Shown here: in pieces, positions 17,724 to 26,805 of the stretch
Layout of the letters: every line of letters begins with the position of its first letter
Numbering within the stretch: position 1 is the stretch's first letter
NCBI RefSeq assembly: GCF_030695525.1
Contig: NZ_JAUYSS010000061.1
Location: forward strand, 23,240 to 87,239
Reading direction: 5' to 3'
DNA from: Daejeonella sp.
GTDB taxonomy: Bacteria > Bacteroidota > Bacteroidia > Sphingobacteriales > Sphingobacteriaceae
Length of the DNA: 64,000 nt
Made by a program: the position numbers and the translations under genes
The notes under the pieces: generated by a model
Databases searched by the model: none
Told to the model about the DNA's origin: nothing
What the model saw: the letters and a program-made list of their open reading frames with translations, nothing else

Positions 17724-20180
17724 ATGAAGGTTTTAAAGTTTGGGGGTACCTCAGTTGGATCGGTTGAATCGATCAGTAAATTATTGCAGATTATTGAAAA
17801 GGAAAGGATGCAATCTGGAAATCCGGTCATTGTTCTTTCGGCTATGAGCGGAGTTACAAACCTTTTGTCGGCAATGGCAGATAAGGCCGCTCAGGGTGGT
17901 ACTTTCAGTAATGAATTAAAGGAGCTGGAAGAACGCCATTTTGAGGTGATTAAAGAACTTCTGGCCGTGCCTAAACAAAATCCTGTATTCACAAAGCTTC
18001 GTATCCTTTTCAATGAACTGGAAGATCTGTTGCAGGGGGTAATGATTCTTCGCGAATTAACTCCGCGTACCCGTGACCTGGTTCTAAGCTATGGTGAGCG
18101 TTGTTCAACGTTTATGATCAGTAAGATTGCCGGACAGAAATCAGATGAAGATGTTTATGTGAATGCAGCTGATGTAATTAAAACGGACAGCACTTTTGGT
18201 CAGGCGCGGGTTAATATGGAACTTACTGAGCTCCTGATCAGGGATTTTTACAATAAGAATAAAGGTAAAATGCTGTTCGTTACCGGTTTTATCGCAAGTA
18301 ATGATGAGGGTAGAATAACTACTCTGGGAAGAGGTGGAAGCGATTATACCGCTGCCATCTTTGGTTCAGCCCTCAATGCAGAGGAGATTGAGATATGGAC
18401 CGATGTAAACGGAATGATGACTGCAGATCCGCGCATGGTAAAAAAGGCATTTTCATTACCTGAACTTTCCTATACCGAGGCTATGGAACTTTCTTTCTTT
18501 GGAGCGAAGGTGATATACCCACCAACTATGATTCCTGCTTTCATGAAGAAAATTCCGATTGTAATCAGGAATACTTTCGAGCCTGAATTCCCGGGTTCGG
18601 TGATCAGACACGACTGTGAAAATTCAGGACTTGCTATCAAAGGAATTTCTTCAATTAATGATATCAGTATTATAAATATTGAAGGAAGTGGTATGGTTGG
18701 GAAAGCAGGCTTCAGCGGGCGATTGTTTTCCCTGCTGGCACGTGAGCAAATCAATGTTATTCTGATCACTCAGTCTTCTTCAGAACACAGTATCACTTTT
18801 GCAATACATCCATCTGATGCGGCTAGAGCACAACATTTAATCGAGCAGGAATTTGAACTGGAGTTGCTCGCAAAAAAGATCGAGGCACCTGTTTTTGAAC
18901 AGGGTCTTTCGGTTCTCGCCATCGTTGGGGAAAACATGAAACAAACTCCCGGGATTTCCGGAAAGCTTTTCCATGCCCTGGGACGAAATGGAATCAATGT
19001 CAGGGCGATTGCCCAGGGATCTTCGGAGTACAATATTTCGGTGGTAATCTCCAAAGAAGATTTGAATAAAGGCCTAAATGCGGTTCATGATGCGTTCTTT
19101 GTTGAATTAAATAAAACTTTGCACGTGTTCTGTCTCGGAACCGGAAATATTGGAACTACTTTGTTCAAACAATTATTGGAACATAGAGATTTCCTTCAGA
19201 AGCACAATGGAATCCAGATCAAAGTGGTCGGCATCAGTAATACCCGCAAAATGATCTTTAATGCAGAAGGTATTAAACTTGAAAACTGGCAGGATACGCT
19301 GCAGAAAGAAGGTGAACTGGCTGACCTGTCACTTTTCGTAGAGAGGATGAAACTAATGAACCTTCCAAACTGTGTTTTTGCAGATAATACAGCAAGCTTA
19401 AAACCCATTGAGCATTACAAGGAGATATTCAGTTCAAATATTTCCATCGTAACCTGCAATAAAATTGGCAATTCTTCTTCATTCGAACAGTACAAGCTGT
19501 TCAGGGATACGGCAAGACTGCATGGGGTTGATTTTTTCTATGAAACTAATGTTGGTGCCGGACTTCCAATCGTGAAGACACTAAAAGACCTGATGATTAG
19601 CGGAGACCGGATTCTGAGCATTGAGGCGATACTTTCAGGAACGATTTCCTACATTTTTAATAATTACAAAGGTGATGTAACCTTCCACGATATTGTGAAG
19701 CAGGCTCAGGAGAAGGGATTTACAGAGCCTGATCCGCGTGATGACCTTCGTGGTACAGATTTTATGAGAAAGATGCTTATTCTTGCCCGCGATGCCGGGT
19801 ATGAACTTGAAGCTGCAGATGTTGAGATTGAAAGCATGCTTCCTGAATCATGTCTTAATGCAGAGAGTGTAGATGATTTTTACAGGACTTTGCTGACAGA
19901 GAATAGCTTTTTTGAAGATATGAAAAGACGGGCAGAACATGAAAAGAAGGTACTTAGATATATTGGTAAACTCGAGAATGGTAAGGTAAAGATTGGGCTC
20001 CAGATGGTTGATGATGCACATCCATTTTATGCCCTATCGGGAAGTGATAACATCATTTCATTCATTACCGATCGCTATAAGGAAAGGCCAATGGTTGTTA
20101 AAGGTCCGGGTGCCGGTGCCGAAGTTACTGCAGCTGGTGTGTTCGCAGATATTGTTCATGTTGGAGCTAATAAATTCTGA
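17724..20180 (+). CDS. thrA: Bifunctional aspartokinase I / homoserine dehydrogenase I
   Basis: This 818-residue fusion catalyses the first and third steps from aspartate to threonine. The aspartokinase part opens MKVLKFGGTSVGSVESI and has the conserved GERCS and TLGRGGSDYTAA motifs. Two ACT-type regulatory segments follow at about residues 310-460; their IEGSGMVGKAGFSGRLF and VGENMKQTPGISGKLF lines are typical threonine-sensing ACT sequences. The homoserine dehydrogenase part starts with FCLGTGNIGTTLF (NAD(P) loop) and contains NVGAGLPIVKTL and ILSGTISYIFN. The length matches E. coli ThrA (820). It is the first structural gene behind the attenuator. Confidence 0.97.
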   Translation: MKVLKFGGTSVGSVESISKLLQIIEKERMQSGNPVIVLSAMSGVTNLLSAMADKAAQGGTFSNELKELEERHFEVIKELLAVPKQNPVFTKLRILFNELEDLLQGVMILRELTPRTRDLVLSYGERCSTFMISKIAGQKSDEDVYVNAADVIKTDSTFGQARVNMELTELLIRDFYNKNKGKMLFVTGFIASNDEGRITTLGRGGSDYTAAIFGSALNAEEIEIWTDVNGMMTADPRMVKKAFSLPELSYTEAMELSFFGAKVIYPPTMIPAFMKKIPIVIRNTFEPEFPGSVIRHDCENSGLAIKGISSINDISIINIEGSGMVGKAGFSGRLFSLLAREQINVILITQSSSEHSITFAIHPSDAARAQHLIEQEFELELLAKKIEAPVFEQGLSVLAIVGENMKQTPGISGKLFHALGRNGINVRAIAQGSSEYNISVVISKEDLNKGLNAVHDAFFVELNKTLHVFCLGTGNIGTTLFKQLLEHRDFLQKHNGIQIKVVGISNTRKMIFNAEGIKLENWQDTLQKEGELADLSLFVERMKLMNLPNCVFADNTASLKPIEHYKEIFSSNISIVTCNKIGNSSSFEQYKLFRDTARLHGVDFFYETNVGAGLPIVKTLKDLMISGDRILSIEAILSGTISYIFNNYKGDVTFHDIVKQAQEKGFTEPDPRDDLRGTDFMRKMLILARDAGYELEAADVEIESMLPESCLNAESVDDFYRTLLTENSFFEDMKRRAEHEKKVLRYIGKLENGKVKIGLQMVDDAHPFYALSGSDNIISFITDRYKERPMVVKGPGAGAEVTAAGVFADIVHVGANKF

Positions 20181-20250
20181 TAGCACCTGATTATTTTAAT
20201 ATTTTTGATCGTTCGGCTTTAGCAGGATTTTCAGGAGACAGTAAATAAAT

Positions 20251-21186
20251 ATGAATAGATCAGTAAAAGTTTTTGCACCTGCAACAGTAGCCAATGTGGT
20301 TTGCGGTTACGATGTATTGGGTTTCGCGGTGAATGCGCCTGGCGATGAGGTGATCATGCGTTTCAGGGATAAACCAGGGGTAATTATCACAAAAATAAGC
20401 GGTGATGATGGACGTCTGCCATATGATCCGGCTAAGAACACGGTAAGTGTCAGTGTGCAGCATTACCTGAATCATATTGGTCGCAGTGATGTAGGTGTTG
20501 AGATTGAGTTGTATAAAAAGATGCCTATTGGCAGCGGACTGGGATCAAGCTCTGCAAGTACAGTTGCTGGTTTGTTTGCAATTAATACTTTGATGGACAG
20601 TCCTTTGACAAAAATGGAACTTGTTCCTTTTGCGATGAAAGGAGAGGAGTTGGCCTGCGGATACGGACATGCAGATAATGTCGCTCCGGCTCTGCTCGGA
20701 GGTTTTGTCCTCATCCGCAGTTATGAGCCATTGGATATTATTCAGCTTCCTTTTCCTGAAGAGCTGTATTGCTCTATCGTTTTTCCGCAGGTTGATGTGC
20801 CGACACGCGATGCAAGGCAGATTATTAGGAGCAAGATATTGTTGAAGGATGCTGTTGTTCAGTGGGGCAATGTTGCCGGACTGGTTAGTGGTTTGTATAC
20901 CAAAAACATAGACCTGATTGCCAGAAGTATGAAGGATGTGATTGTTGAGCCTGTCAGGTCGATTTTAATCCCTGATTTTTACAGATTAAGAGAAATTGCG
21001 ATGGAGAATGGGGCATTGAGTTTTGGGATATCCGGTTCTGGACCATCCGTTTTTACATTTACCAGAAATGATGAAGATGCCCGCCGGATCAATGAAAAAT
21101 TGCAGGCACATTTCAGATGGCTGGATACAGAAAGTATTGCATACAGGTCACCGATTAATGCTGAGGGGCCAATAATTTTAGATTAA
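20251..21186 (+). CDS. thrB: Homoserine kinase
   Basis: This GHMP-family kinase phosphorylates homoserine. The 311-residue protein opens VKVFAPATVANVVCGYDVLGFA. It has the ATP-binding GHMP motif MPIGSGLGSSSASTVAGLFA and the C-terminal SFGISGSGPSVFTF. It starts 70 nt after thrA and its stop overlaps the thrC start (TTAATG), indicating one transcript. Confidence 0.97.
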   Translation: MNRSVKVFAPATVANVVCGYDVLGFAVNAPGDEVIMRFRDKPGVIITKISGDDGRLPYDPAKNTVSVSVQHYLNHIGRSDVGVEIELYKKMPIGSGLGSSSASTVAGLFAINTLMDSPLTKMELVPFAMKGEELACGYGHADNVAPALLGGFVLIRSYEPLDIIQLPFPEELYCSIVFPQVDVPTRDARQIIRSKILLKDAVVQWGNVAGLVSGLYTKNIDLIARSMKDVIVEPVRSILIPDFYRLREIAMENGALSFGISGSGPSVFTFTRNDEDARRINEKLQAHFRWLDTESIAYRSPINAEGPIILD

Positions 21187-22493
21187 TGATTTTATACAGT
21201 ACCAATAATAAAGAATTAAGAGTTCCTTTTAAAGAAGGTGTTTTCAATAGTTTACCCGCCGACAAGGGATTATATATGCCGGTAAATATCCCTGTGTTGG
21301 ATCCGGAATTTATTGCTGATCTGCACAAGTATAGCTTGCCAGAAATTGCTTTCAGGGTGTCTAAAGCAATTCTGAATGGTGCAATTCCCGAAACCGATCT
21401 GAAGGCTATTATCGATGATGCGATCAATTTCGATGCTCCTGTTGTTGAACTTTCAGAACAAATAAATGTGCTGGAACTGTTTCATGGTCCTTCACTTGCA
21501 TTCAAAGATTTCGGTGCCAGGTTCATGAGCCGTGTGATGAGTTATTTTTTGAAAGAGGGTGAGCAACAACTGGATGTACTGGTAGCCACATCTGGAGATA
21601 CAGGTGGGGCGGTGGCCTTGGGATTTCTGGGTGTTCCAAACGTAAGGGTAACTATTTTATTTCCAAAAGGAAAGGTAAGTCCGATACAGGAGCTCCAGTT
21701 AACTACCAACGGACAAAACATTCGTGCGATTGAGATCGATGGCACCTTTGATGATTGCCAGGCCCTGGTAAAACGTGCATTCAATGACCCTGAACTGAAG
21801 GAGAAATTTCGCCTTACCTCAGCTAATTCTATCAATATTTCAAGACTTATCCCTCAGACATTCTATTATTTTTATGCCTATGCTCAAATTCAGCGTAAGG
21901 GGTTTAAGGAAGTAGTTTTTTCTGTCCCTAGCGGTAATTTTGGAAATATTGGAGCTGGTTTGCTTGCCTGGAAGATGGGGCTGCCTGTCAGGCAGTTTAT
22001 AGCTGCTACCAATATTAATGATACAGTTCCGGCATTTCTCCGAACCGGGGTTTATCAGGCTAAGCCGAGTGTTCAAACCTGGTCAAATGCAATGGATGTA
22101 GGCGATCCAAGTAACTGGGTAAGGATTATGGATTTGTTTAAAGGTGAAACTGCAGATCTGAAAAAACTTCTTACTGCCTATACTTTTACAGACGAAGAAA
22201 CGCTAAATGCAATTGAAAAGGTTTATAGAGAGCAACATTATATTATGTGTCCGCATACAGCCATTGCCTGGCTGGCATCAAAGCAATGGTTAAAGGATCA
22301 TCCGGTTGAAAGCGCCGAACTTGTATTTCTTTCAACTGCGCATCCATGTAAGTTTCCTGATATTTTTTCAAAGGAGATAGCTGGCAATATTGAGGTGCCA
22401 TTACAGGTGCAGGAACTTGAAGGCCGGGAAAGACTCGCAATTACATTGGGCCGGGATTTTGAAGGCTTTAAGAATTATTTACTGGACAGCTAA
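21186..22493 (+). CDS. thrC: Threonine synthase
   Basis: This PLP enzyme converts O-phosphohomoserine to threonine. The 435-residue protein carries the PLP-lysine motif GPSLAFKDFGARFM and the phosphate-binding ATSGDTGGAVALGF. The segment SVPSGNFGNIGAGLLAWKMGLP is typical of fold-type II enzymes. It overlaps thrB by one base and completes the thrABC order. No ilvA or other branched-chain gene follows, although the leader peptide has two Ile codons. Confidence 0.97.
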   Translation: MILYSTNNKELRVPFKEGVFNSLPADKGLYMPVNIPVLDPEFIADLHKYSLPEIAFRVSKAILNGAIPETDLKAIIDDAINFDAPVVELSEQINVLELFHGPSLAFKDFGARFMSRVMSYFLKEGEQQLDVLVATSGDTGGAVALGFLGVPNVRVTILFPKGKVSPIQELQLTTNGQNIRAIEIDGTFDDCQALVKRAFNDPELKEKFRLTSANSINISRLIPQTFYYFYAYAQIQRKGFKEVVFSVPSGNFGNIGAGLLAWKMGLPVRQFIAATNINDTVPAFLRTGVYQAKPSVQTWSNAMDVGDPSNWVRIMDLFKGETADLKKLLTAYTFTDEETLNAIEKVYREQHYIMCPHTAIAWLASKQWLKDHPVESAELVFLSTAHPCKFPDIFSKEIAGNIEVPLQVQELEGRERLAITLGRDFEGFKNYLLDS

Positions 22494-22613
22494 TTGCTTA
22501 AATTGATTAATTTCAGATTGAAAATTTTCTGTTTCTTAGTGTTTTAGCCAGGTAAAGTAAACAGATAACATGCAATAAACATATTAATTGCGAAAAAATC
22601 GTACTTTAAGGTT

Positions 22614-22883
22614 ATGAGCAAATTTCATATTCCTGAGAATACTATCTATATCTGTATGGGTAGCAAATGTTCTAAACGGGGCAGCAGGGAAATGTATAAA
22701 AATCTGAAGCATTACCTGAAGGGTAAGGGAGTAAAAGACGAAATTGAGCTTATTATTACCGAATGTACAGACCGATGTAAATTTGCTCCGGTTCTGGCTG
22801 CCCAGCCTGCGAATATATGGCTGAAGGAATATACCTCGAAAGACGTACTTAAATTACTTGAGGAGATCTCAGGAGATAATTGA
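22614..22883 (+). CDS. Thioredoxin-like [2Fe-2S] ferredoxin
   Basis: This 89-residue protein has four cysteines, Cys14-x4-Cys19 (ICMGSKC) and Cys51-x3-Cys55 (TECTDRC). This is the ligand pattern of NuoE-type thioredoxin-fold [2Fe-2S] ferredoxins. It stands alone 120 nt after thrC on the same strand and has no recognisable redox partner nearby, so its electron donor or acceptor is unknown. Confidence 0.85.
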   Translation: MSKFHIPENTIYICMGSKCSKRGSREMYKNLKHYLKGKGVKDEIELIITECTDRCKFAPVLAAQPANIWLKEYTSKDVLKLLEEISGDN

Positions 22884-22889
22884 TTTAAG

Positions 22890-24125
22890 CTATTCCCGTG
22901 GCATTTTGCCAAGCAGCAACCTGGCTTGAGTTCCCCAGCCACCAATAAAAGCATCCGGGATACCATCTTTATTCACATCGCCGATACAAATACCCCATGA
23001 ACGCCCATGAGTCTCCTCAGGAATGACTTCTTTGCTCATATCGGTAAATTTACCATCCCCATTATTTTTGTAAGCCCTGACCTTGTCCGCATTAAAACCT
23101 GGAATAGTAATAGCACTCAGTAAAATATCCGGATGGCCATCACCATCGAAATCGATCACATTAGCTGCATAGGTAGAGAATTTATTTTCGGGCATTCTGT
23201 TGCGACTTTCATCTTTAAAAAAGCCCTTACCATTATTGATCAAGAGTCTGGCTTGTGGATCTTTGTCCCATTTTCCGCCATTATTTGTAAGATTAGCAAA
23301 GAGAATATCCTGATCACCATCTCCATCGGCATCGAACAGAACAATTTCGCGTGTATGAAGAGGAACAAGAAGCTCAAGTTGATTGGATTTTTCTGTAAAA
23401 TTCCCCTTTCCGTTGTTTATATATAATCTGTTTGGTGGGATTTCATTCCCTACGATCATATCCAGATCACCATCGGCATCCAGATCTGCAAGTTTAATAT
23501 CCTGTGTAGCGTCATTTATTTCCGGTAGGTATGATTTAGTGCGATCTGAAAAACTTCCCGGCTTTAGTTTGTTGTTCAGCCATAGAAAATTTTGCCCTTT
23601 TGAACCAGAGTTGCCAACCAAAATATCTGTCAGACCATCCCCGTCAACATCTGCAACAGCCAGACCATTCCCTTCACTTTTCGACGGGAGCTCATCGCTG
23701 AGATCCTGAAAAGTACCATCACCATTGCCCAGATATAGTTCCGGAGTCTGGTCATCTTCTGCTACAAAAATAGCATCAAGATTACCATCATTATTGAAGT
23801 CGCTGAGACGTACATGTTCTGTATCGTTCTTCACCTCCCGAAATACTCCCTGCTTCCAGGTGAATCTGCCATTACCATCATTCAGATACAATCTGTTAAC
23901 ATCATTTTCTACGGCTATGACAATATCCAGATCCCCATCATTATCAATATCCCCGAATGCTGCATCCAGGGAATGTAGATTTGGAGCCTGTGGTAGGTGA
24001 GTAAGTGTTACATCCTCAAAATAAGCTGTTGAAAATACTCCGGAAGTATTCGGGCTTGAGGGTGCACATGCCAGGTAGATGATCAGTGCCGGGGCGGAGA
24101 AAATAAATAGCCGGGATCGTTTCAT
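22890..24125 (-). CDS. FG-GAP/VCBS repeat lipoprotein
   Basis: The 411-residue exported protein starts with a lipoprotein signal, with lipobox LACA at about residues 18-21. It is then built of about seven repeats of the type LADLDADGDLDMIVGNEI. These Asp-rich D-x-D-x-D-G loops bind calcium in beta-propeller (integrin alpha-like) domains. No enzymatic domain is present. It is probably displayed on the outer membrane, but its ligand is unknown. The C-terminus ends shortly after the last repeat. Confidence 0.85.
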   Translation of the reverse strand: MKRSRLFIFSAPALIIYLACAPSSPNTSGVFSTAYFEDVTLTHLPQAPNLHSLDAAFGDIDNDGDLDIVIAVENDVNRLYLNDGNGRFTWKQGVFREVKNDTEHVRLSDFNNDGNLDAIFVAEDDQTPELYLGNGDGTFQDLSDELPSKSEGNGLAVADVDGDGLTDILVGNSGSKGQNFLWLNNKLKPGSFSDRTKSYLPEINDATQDIKLADLDADGDLDMIVGNEIPPNRLYINNGKGNFTEKSNQLELLVPLHTREIVLFDADGDGDQDILFANLTNNGGKWDKDPQARLLINNGKGFFKDESRNRMPENKFSTYAANVIDFDGDGHPDILLSAITIPGFNADKVRAYKNNGDGKFTDMSKEVIPEETHGRSWGICIGDVNKDGIPDAFIGGWGTQARLLLGKMPRE

Positions 24126-24131
24126 ACTTAA

Positions 24132-24160
24132 CGCTGACAGGGTTTTAAACCCTGTCAGCG
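24132..24160. repeat. CGCTGACAGGGTTT palindrome (second copy)
   Basis: A perfect 29-nt palindrome has arms CGCTGACAGGGTTT and AAACCCTGTCAGCG around one base. Apart from the outermost base pair it is identical to the palindrome at 15638-15666. It lies 6 nt upstream of the FG-GAP gene start, so it is not at a gene end here and is unlikely to be just a terminator. Confidence 0.9.
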
Positions 24161-24253
24161 TTAGCTAAATTACCAAAACTTATACAATAAGTTATAAGAA
24201 ATTAGTGAACGGTAGATATGATTGATCTAATGGTTGATTTTTATATAAGTGTT

Positions 24254-24279
24254 AAAGGCTGCCTTTTCAGACAGCCTTT
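24254..24279 (-). terminator. Intrinsic terminator after ferritin
   Basis: The hairpin AAAGGCTG / CAGCCTTT has a 10-nt spacer and stands just past the ferritin stop (24283). On the minus strand the tail is the run complementary to the leading AAA plus AT-rich sequence. The T-tract is short, so efficiency is uncertain. Confidence 0.65.
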
Positions 24280-24282
24280 GTA

Positions 24283-24810
24283 TTATTCAGCAGAATATTT
24301 AATATTCCCGATATTTTTATCAATGTCCCAGTAACCTGTTCCGCTTTCACCGATAATATCGAATAGTTCCAAGGCCCTGCGAGCTATATATTCTTCCTCC
24401 CGCTGCTCTCTCAGGAACCAGTTTAGGAATTCAAGTGTTACATAATCCTGCTCTTTATGGCAGCGGGCGACGATATTTTTAAATGACTGTGTGATTGCAA
24501 TTTCCTGATCAAGTGCATCTTCGAACACTTCGCGGAAGGTGCTGAATTCATTTTTAATATTGTTGACTTCTGGCGATATTGCGGTACCTCCCATATCAAG
24601 AATGTACTTATATATTTTTAACTGGTGATCTCTCTCTTCATTAGATTGTTTGAAGAAAAAGTCGGCTGATCCCTCGAAACCATTACGGTCACACCAGGAA
24701 GCCATTGATAAATAGATGGCCGAGGAATGTGCTTCTTTTTTTACCTGCTGGTTAAGCAGCGTTTCTATCTCTGCAGAAAGCAGGGTTTTAATTCGCATCA
24801 AATCTTTCAT
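24283..24810 (-). CDS. Ferritin
   Basis: This 175-residue ferritin-like protein stores iron in 24-mer cages. The ferroxidase ligands are visible in HSSAIYLSMASWCDRNGFEGSADFF, NEERDHQLKIYKYI and EFLNWFLREQREEEYIARRAL. The length and the Trp-Cys-Asp segment fit the non-haem bacterial ferritin (FtnA) group rather than Dps or bacterioferritin. It is monocistronic, with its own terminator. Confidence 0.94.
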   Translation of the reverse strand: MKDLMRIKTLLSAEIETLLNQQVKKEAHSSAIYLSMASWCDRNGFEGSADFFFKQSNEERDHQLKIYKYILDMGGTAISPEVNNIKNEFSTFREVFEDALDQEIAITQSFKNIVARCHKEQDYVTLEFLNWFLREQREEEYIARRALELFDIIGESGTGYWDIDKNIGNIKYSAE

Positions 24811-24898
24811 AACTTAAATATTTTACTGTTTGTTAATACAAAATTAAGTAAATAAGCAGAAGGTAGTTGATCTTTGGATAATATGGAGTTAATCTAAA

Positions 24899-25258
24899 TT
24901 AAGAAACTACCAAACGGTTAAGGCAATCCGTGATAATATGATTAAGTCTGAACATGGTAAAGGCACCATGGAGTATTTCTTTGAGGTAGATTATCTCGAT
25001 TCCCGACAGCACATAACAGTTATCCTTTAACAGGATTATTTCGATATCAGCGTGCTCAATTAATGTACACATATGTCCGAGGTCAACCTTGTCAATTATT
25101 TTTTTCAGATCACTGAGTGATTGAAAGCTAAGTTTAGAGGTTTTTCCTGAGAAACTAAGAAAGAGGCAATTTTCTTTGTCAGATTGATAAACACCACCTT
25201 TCGAAGTAATAAATACTTCGATTAATTCAGTTGAAGTGATGGGGTTCTCTATTAACAT
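24899..25258 (-). CDS. Hypothetical protein
   Basis: I do not recognise this 119-residue protein. It is soluble in appearance, with mixed alpha/beta character and no signal peptide. A hydrophobic stretch of the type HADIEIILLKDNCYVLSGIEIIYL lies in the middle. The ATG at 25258 is well placed and both flanks are non-coding. It sits between ferritin and metF on the same strand but is separated from each by about 90-120 nt. Confidence 0.6.
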   Translation of the reverse strand: MLIENPITSTELIEVFITSKGGVYQSDKENCLFLSFSGKTSKLSFQSLSDLKKIIDKVDLGHMCTLIEHADIEIILLKDNCYVLSGIEIIYLKEILHGAFTMFRLNHIITDCLNRLVVS

Positions 25259-25374
25259 TGAAATACAAAGATCACATTATTTAGAAACAATCCAAATAAA
25301 TATAAAAATTATTTTCCTAGCCTTTGTAATGCAGAATGGATTTCGTTCGTCATCCGGTCTGTATGATTTTTTTA

Positions 25375-26331
25375 TTAAAATATTGCTTCTGCAATACGCT
25401 TGGTTGGACCGGGATTACTCATTGTATAAAAGTGCAATACCGGCGCCCCAACTTTCATTAATTCTTTACACTGAGCAATCATATGTTCAATTCCAACTTC
25501 TTTTACCTCTTTTTCTGATTTGCATTTTTGAACAGCTTCACTAAGTTCCTCCGGCAAATCGATATGAAAAATTTTCGGAAGGCTGATTAATTGTTTGGAA
25601 GAAGTAATTGGTTTTAATCCGGGTATAATCGGAACGTTTATTCCGTTTTCGCGGCATAAAGCAACAAAATTAATATACTTGGTATTGTCGAAGAACATCT
25701 GGGTCACGATAAATTCTGCCCCCATTTCAATTTTCTTTTTCAGAAAGCCAAAGTCTGTTTTCATGTTTGGCGCTTCAAAGTGTTTTTCGGGATATCCGGC
25801 TACACCGATACAAAATTTGGTCTTATAAGCAGTGTCGTAATCTTCATGAAGGTAAACCCCATTATTCATATTGACCACTTGTTCTAATAGATCAGTCGCA
25901 TAAGTATGTCCTCCTGGCGTAGGAATAAATCCTGAATCAGCATGACGGGCATCTCCTCGTAAAACCAGAACGTTATCTATGCCTAAAAACTGCAGGTCGA
26001 TCAGGGTATTTTCAGTTTCTTCCTTAGTAAATCCTCCGCAAATCAGATGAGGCACCGCATCCACATTGTAGCGATTCATGATCGAGGCGCAAATAGCTAC
26101 GGTTCCGGGGCGTTTACGATAGGAAACCTTTTCCAGCAGTCCATTGCTATGCTGTTTATAGATATAATCCTCTCTATGATAGGTTACATCAATAAAGGGC
26201 GGGTTAAAGTCCATCAACGGATCTATGGCATCATAAATACCCTGTATACTCTGCCCTTTTAAAGGTGGCAGAAGCTCGAAAGAGAAAAGTGTTTTGCCTT
26301 TGGCGTTTTTTATGTGATCGGTGATTTTCAT
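25375..26331 (-). CDS. metF: Methylenetetrahydrofolate reductase
   Basis: MetF reduces 5,10-methylene-THF to 5-methyl-THF, the methyl donor for MetH. The 318-residue FAD-binding TIM barrel shows FSFELLPPLKGQSI at the N-terminus, NVLVLRGDARH at the flavin site, and GAEFIVTQMFFDNTKY. It lies downstream of metH and the small four-helix gene on the same strand, so SAM-riboswitch control of the whole unit is likely. Confidence 0.95.
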   Translation of the reverse strand: MKITDHIKNAKGKTLFSFELLPPLKGQSIQGIYDAIDPLMDFNPPFIDVTYHREDYIYKQHSNGLLEKVSYRKRPGTVAICASIMNRYNVDAVPHLICGGFTKEETENTLIDLQFLGIDNVLVLRGDARHADSGFIPTPGGHTYATDLLEQVVNMNNGVYLHEDYDTAYKTKFCIGVAGYPEKHFEAPNMKTDFGFLKKKIEMGAEFIVTQMFFDNTKYINFVALCRENGINVPIIPGLKPITSSKQLISLPKIFHIDLPEELSEAVQKCKSEKEVKEVGIEHMIAQCKELMKVGAPVLHFYTMSNPGPTKRIAEAIF

Positions 26332-26400
26332 GCCTGCTAGTTGGTTGGTGGTTAGTAGGTTAGATTTTATCTACTCCCCATAAAACTAAATACTTATTTG

Positions 26401-26772
26401 CTATTCTTGTTTATCATTATTGTACCTAATGAAACCATTTAATAATTTACCTAATGCTTCAATTTTTGTGAGGCAGGTTGATAATTGAACTTCTGTGATG
26501 TATGATAGGTCTTTTGAAATATAAAGTTGTGTTTCCAATTCATATAATGAACCTCTGGCGATGGATAAAAATTGTACAGTCTCTTCTTTATATTGTCTTC
26601 CACAACCTTCTGCTATATTGGATGGCACAGAAACAACGCATCGTCTTATCTGTGAAACTATCCCAAATTGTTCAGATTTCGGGAAGGTAGCAGTCAATTC
26701 ATAAACATGTGAAGCTAATGCACGGGAATGTTTCCATACATCCAACTCCGTATATTTCTGATAAGCACTCAT
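26401..26772 (-). CDS. Four-helix-bundle protein (23S rRNA IVS type)
   Basis: This ~123-residue protein belongs to the Bacteroidota-rich four-helix-bundle family, first seen encoded inside intervening sequences of 23S rRNA. Typical segments are ELDVWKHSRALASHVYELT, RRCVVSVPSNIAEGCGR and FLSIARGSLYELETQLYIS. The ATG at 26772 is preferred over the in-frame TTG at 26787. It lies between metH and metF with 33 nt on the metH side. Its function is not established and its place in a methionine unit looks like an insertion. Confidence 0.88.
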   Translation of the reverse strand: MSAYQKYTELDVWKHSRALASHVYELTATFPKSEQFGIVSQIRRCVVSVPSNIAEGCGRQYKEETVQFLSIARGSLYELETQLYISKDLSYITEVQLSTCLTKIEALGKLLNGFIRYNNDKQE

Positions 26773-26805
26773 TACAAATCCAACCAACTAACAACTAACC
26801 AACAA

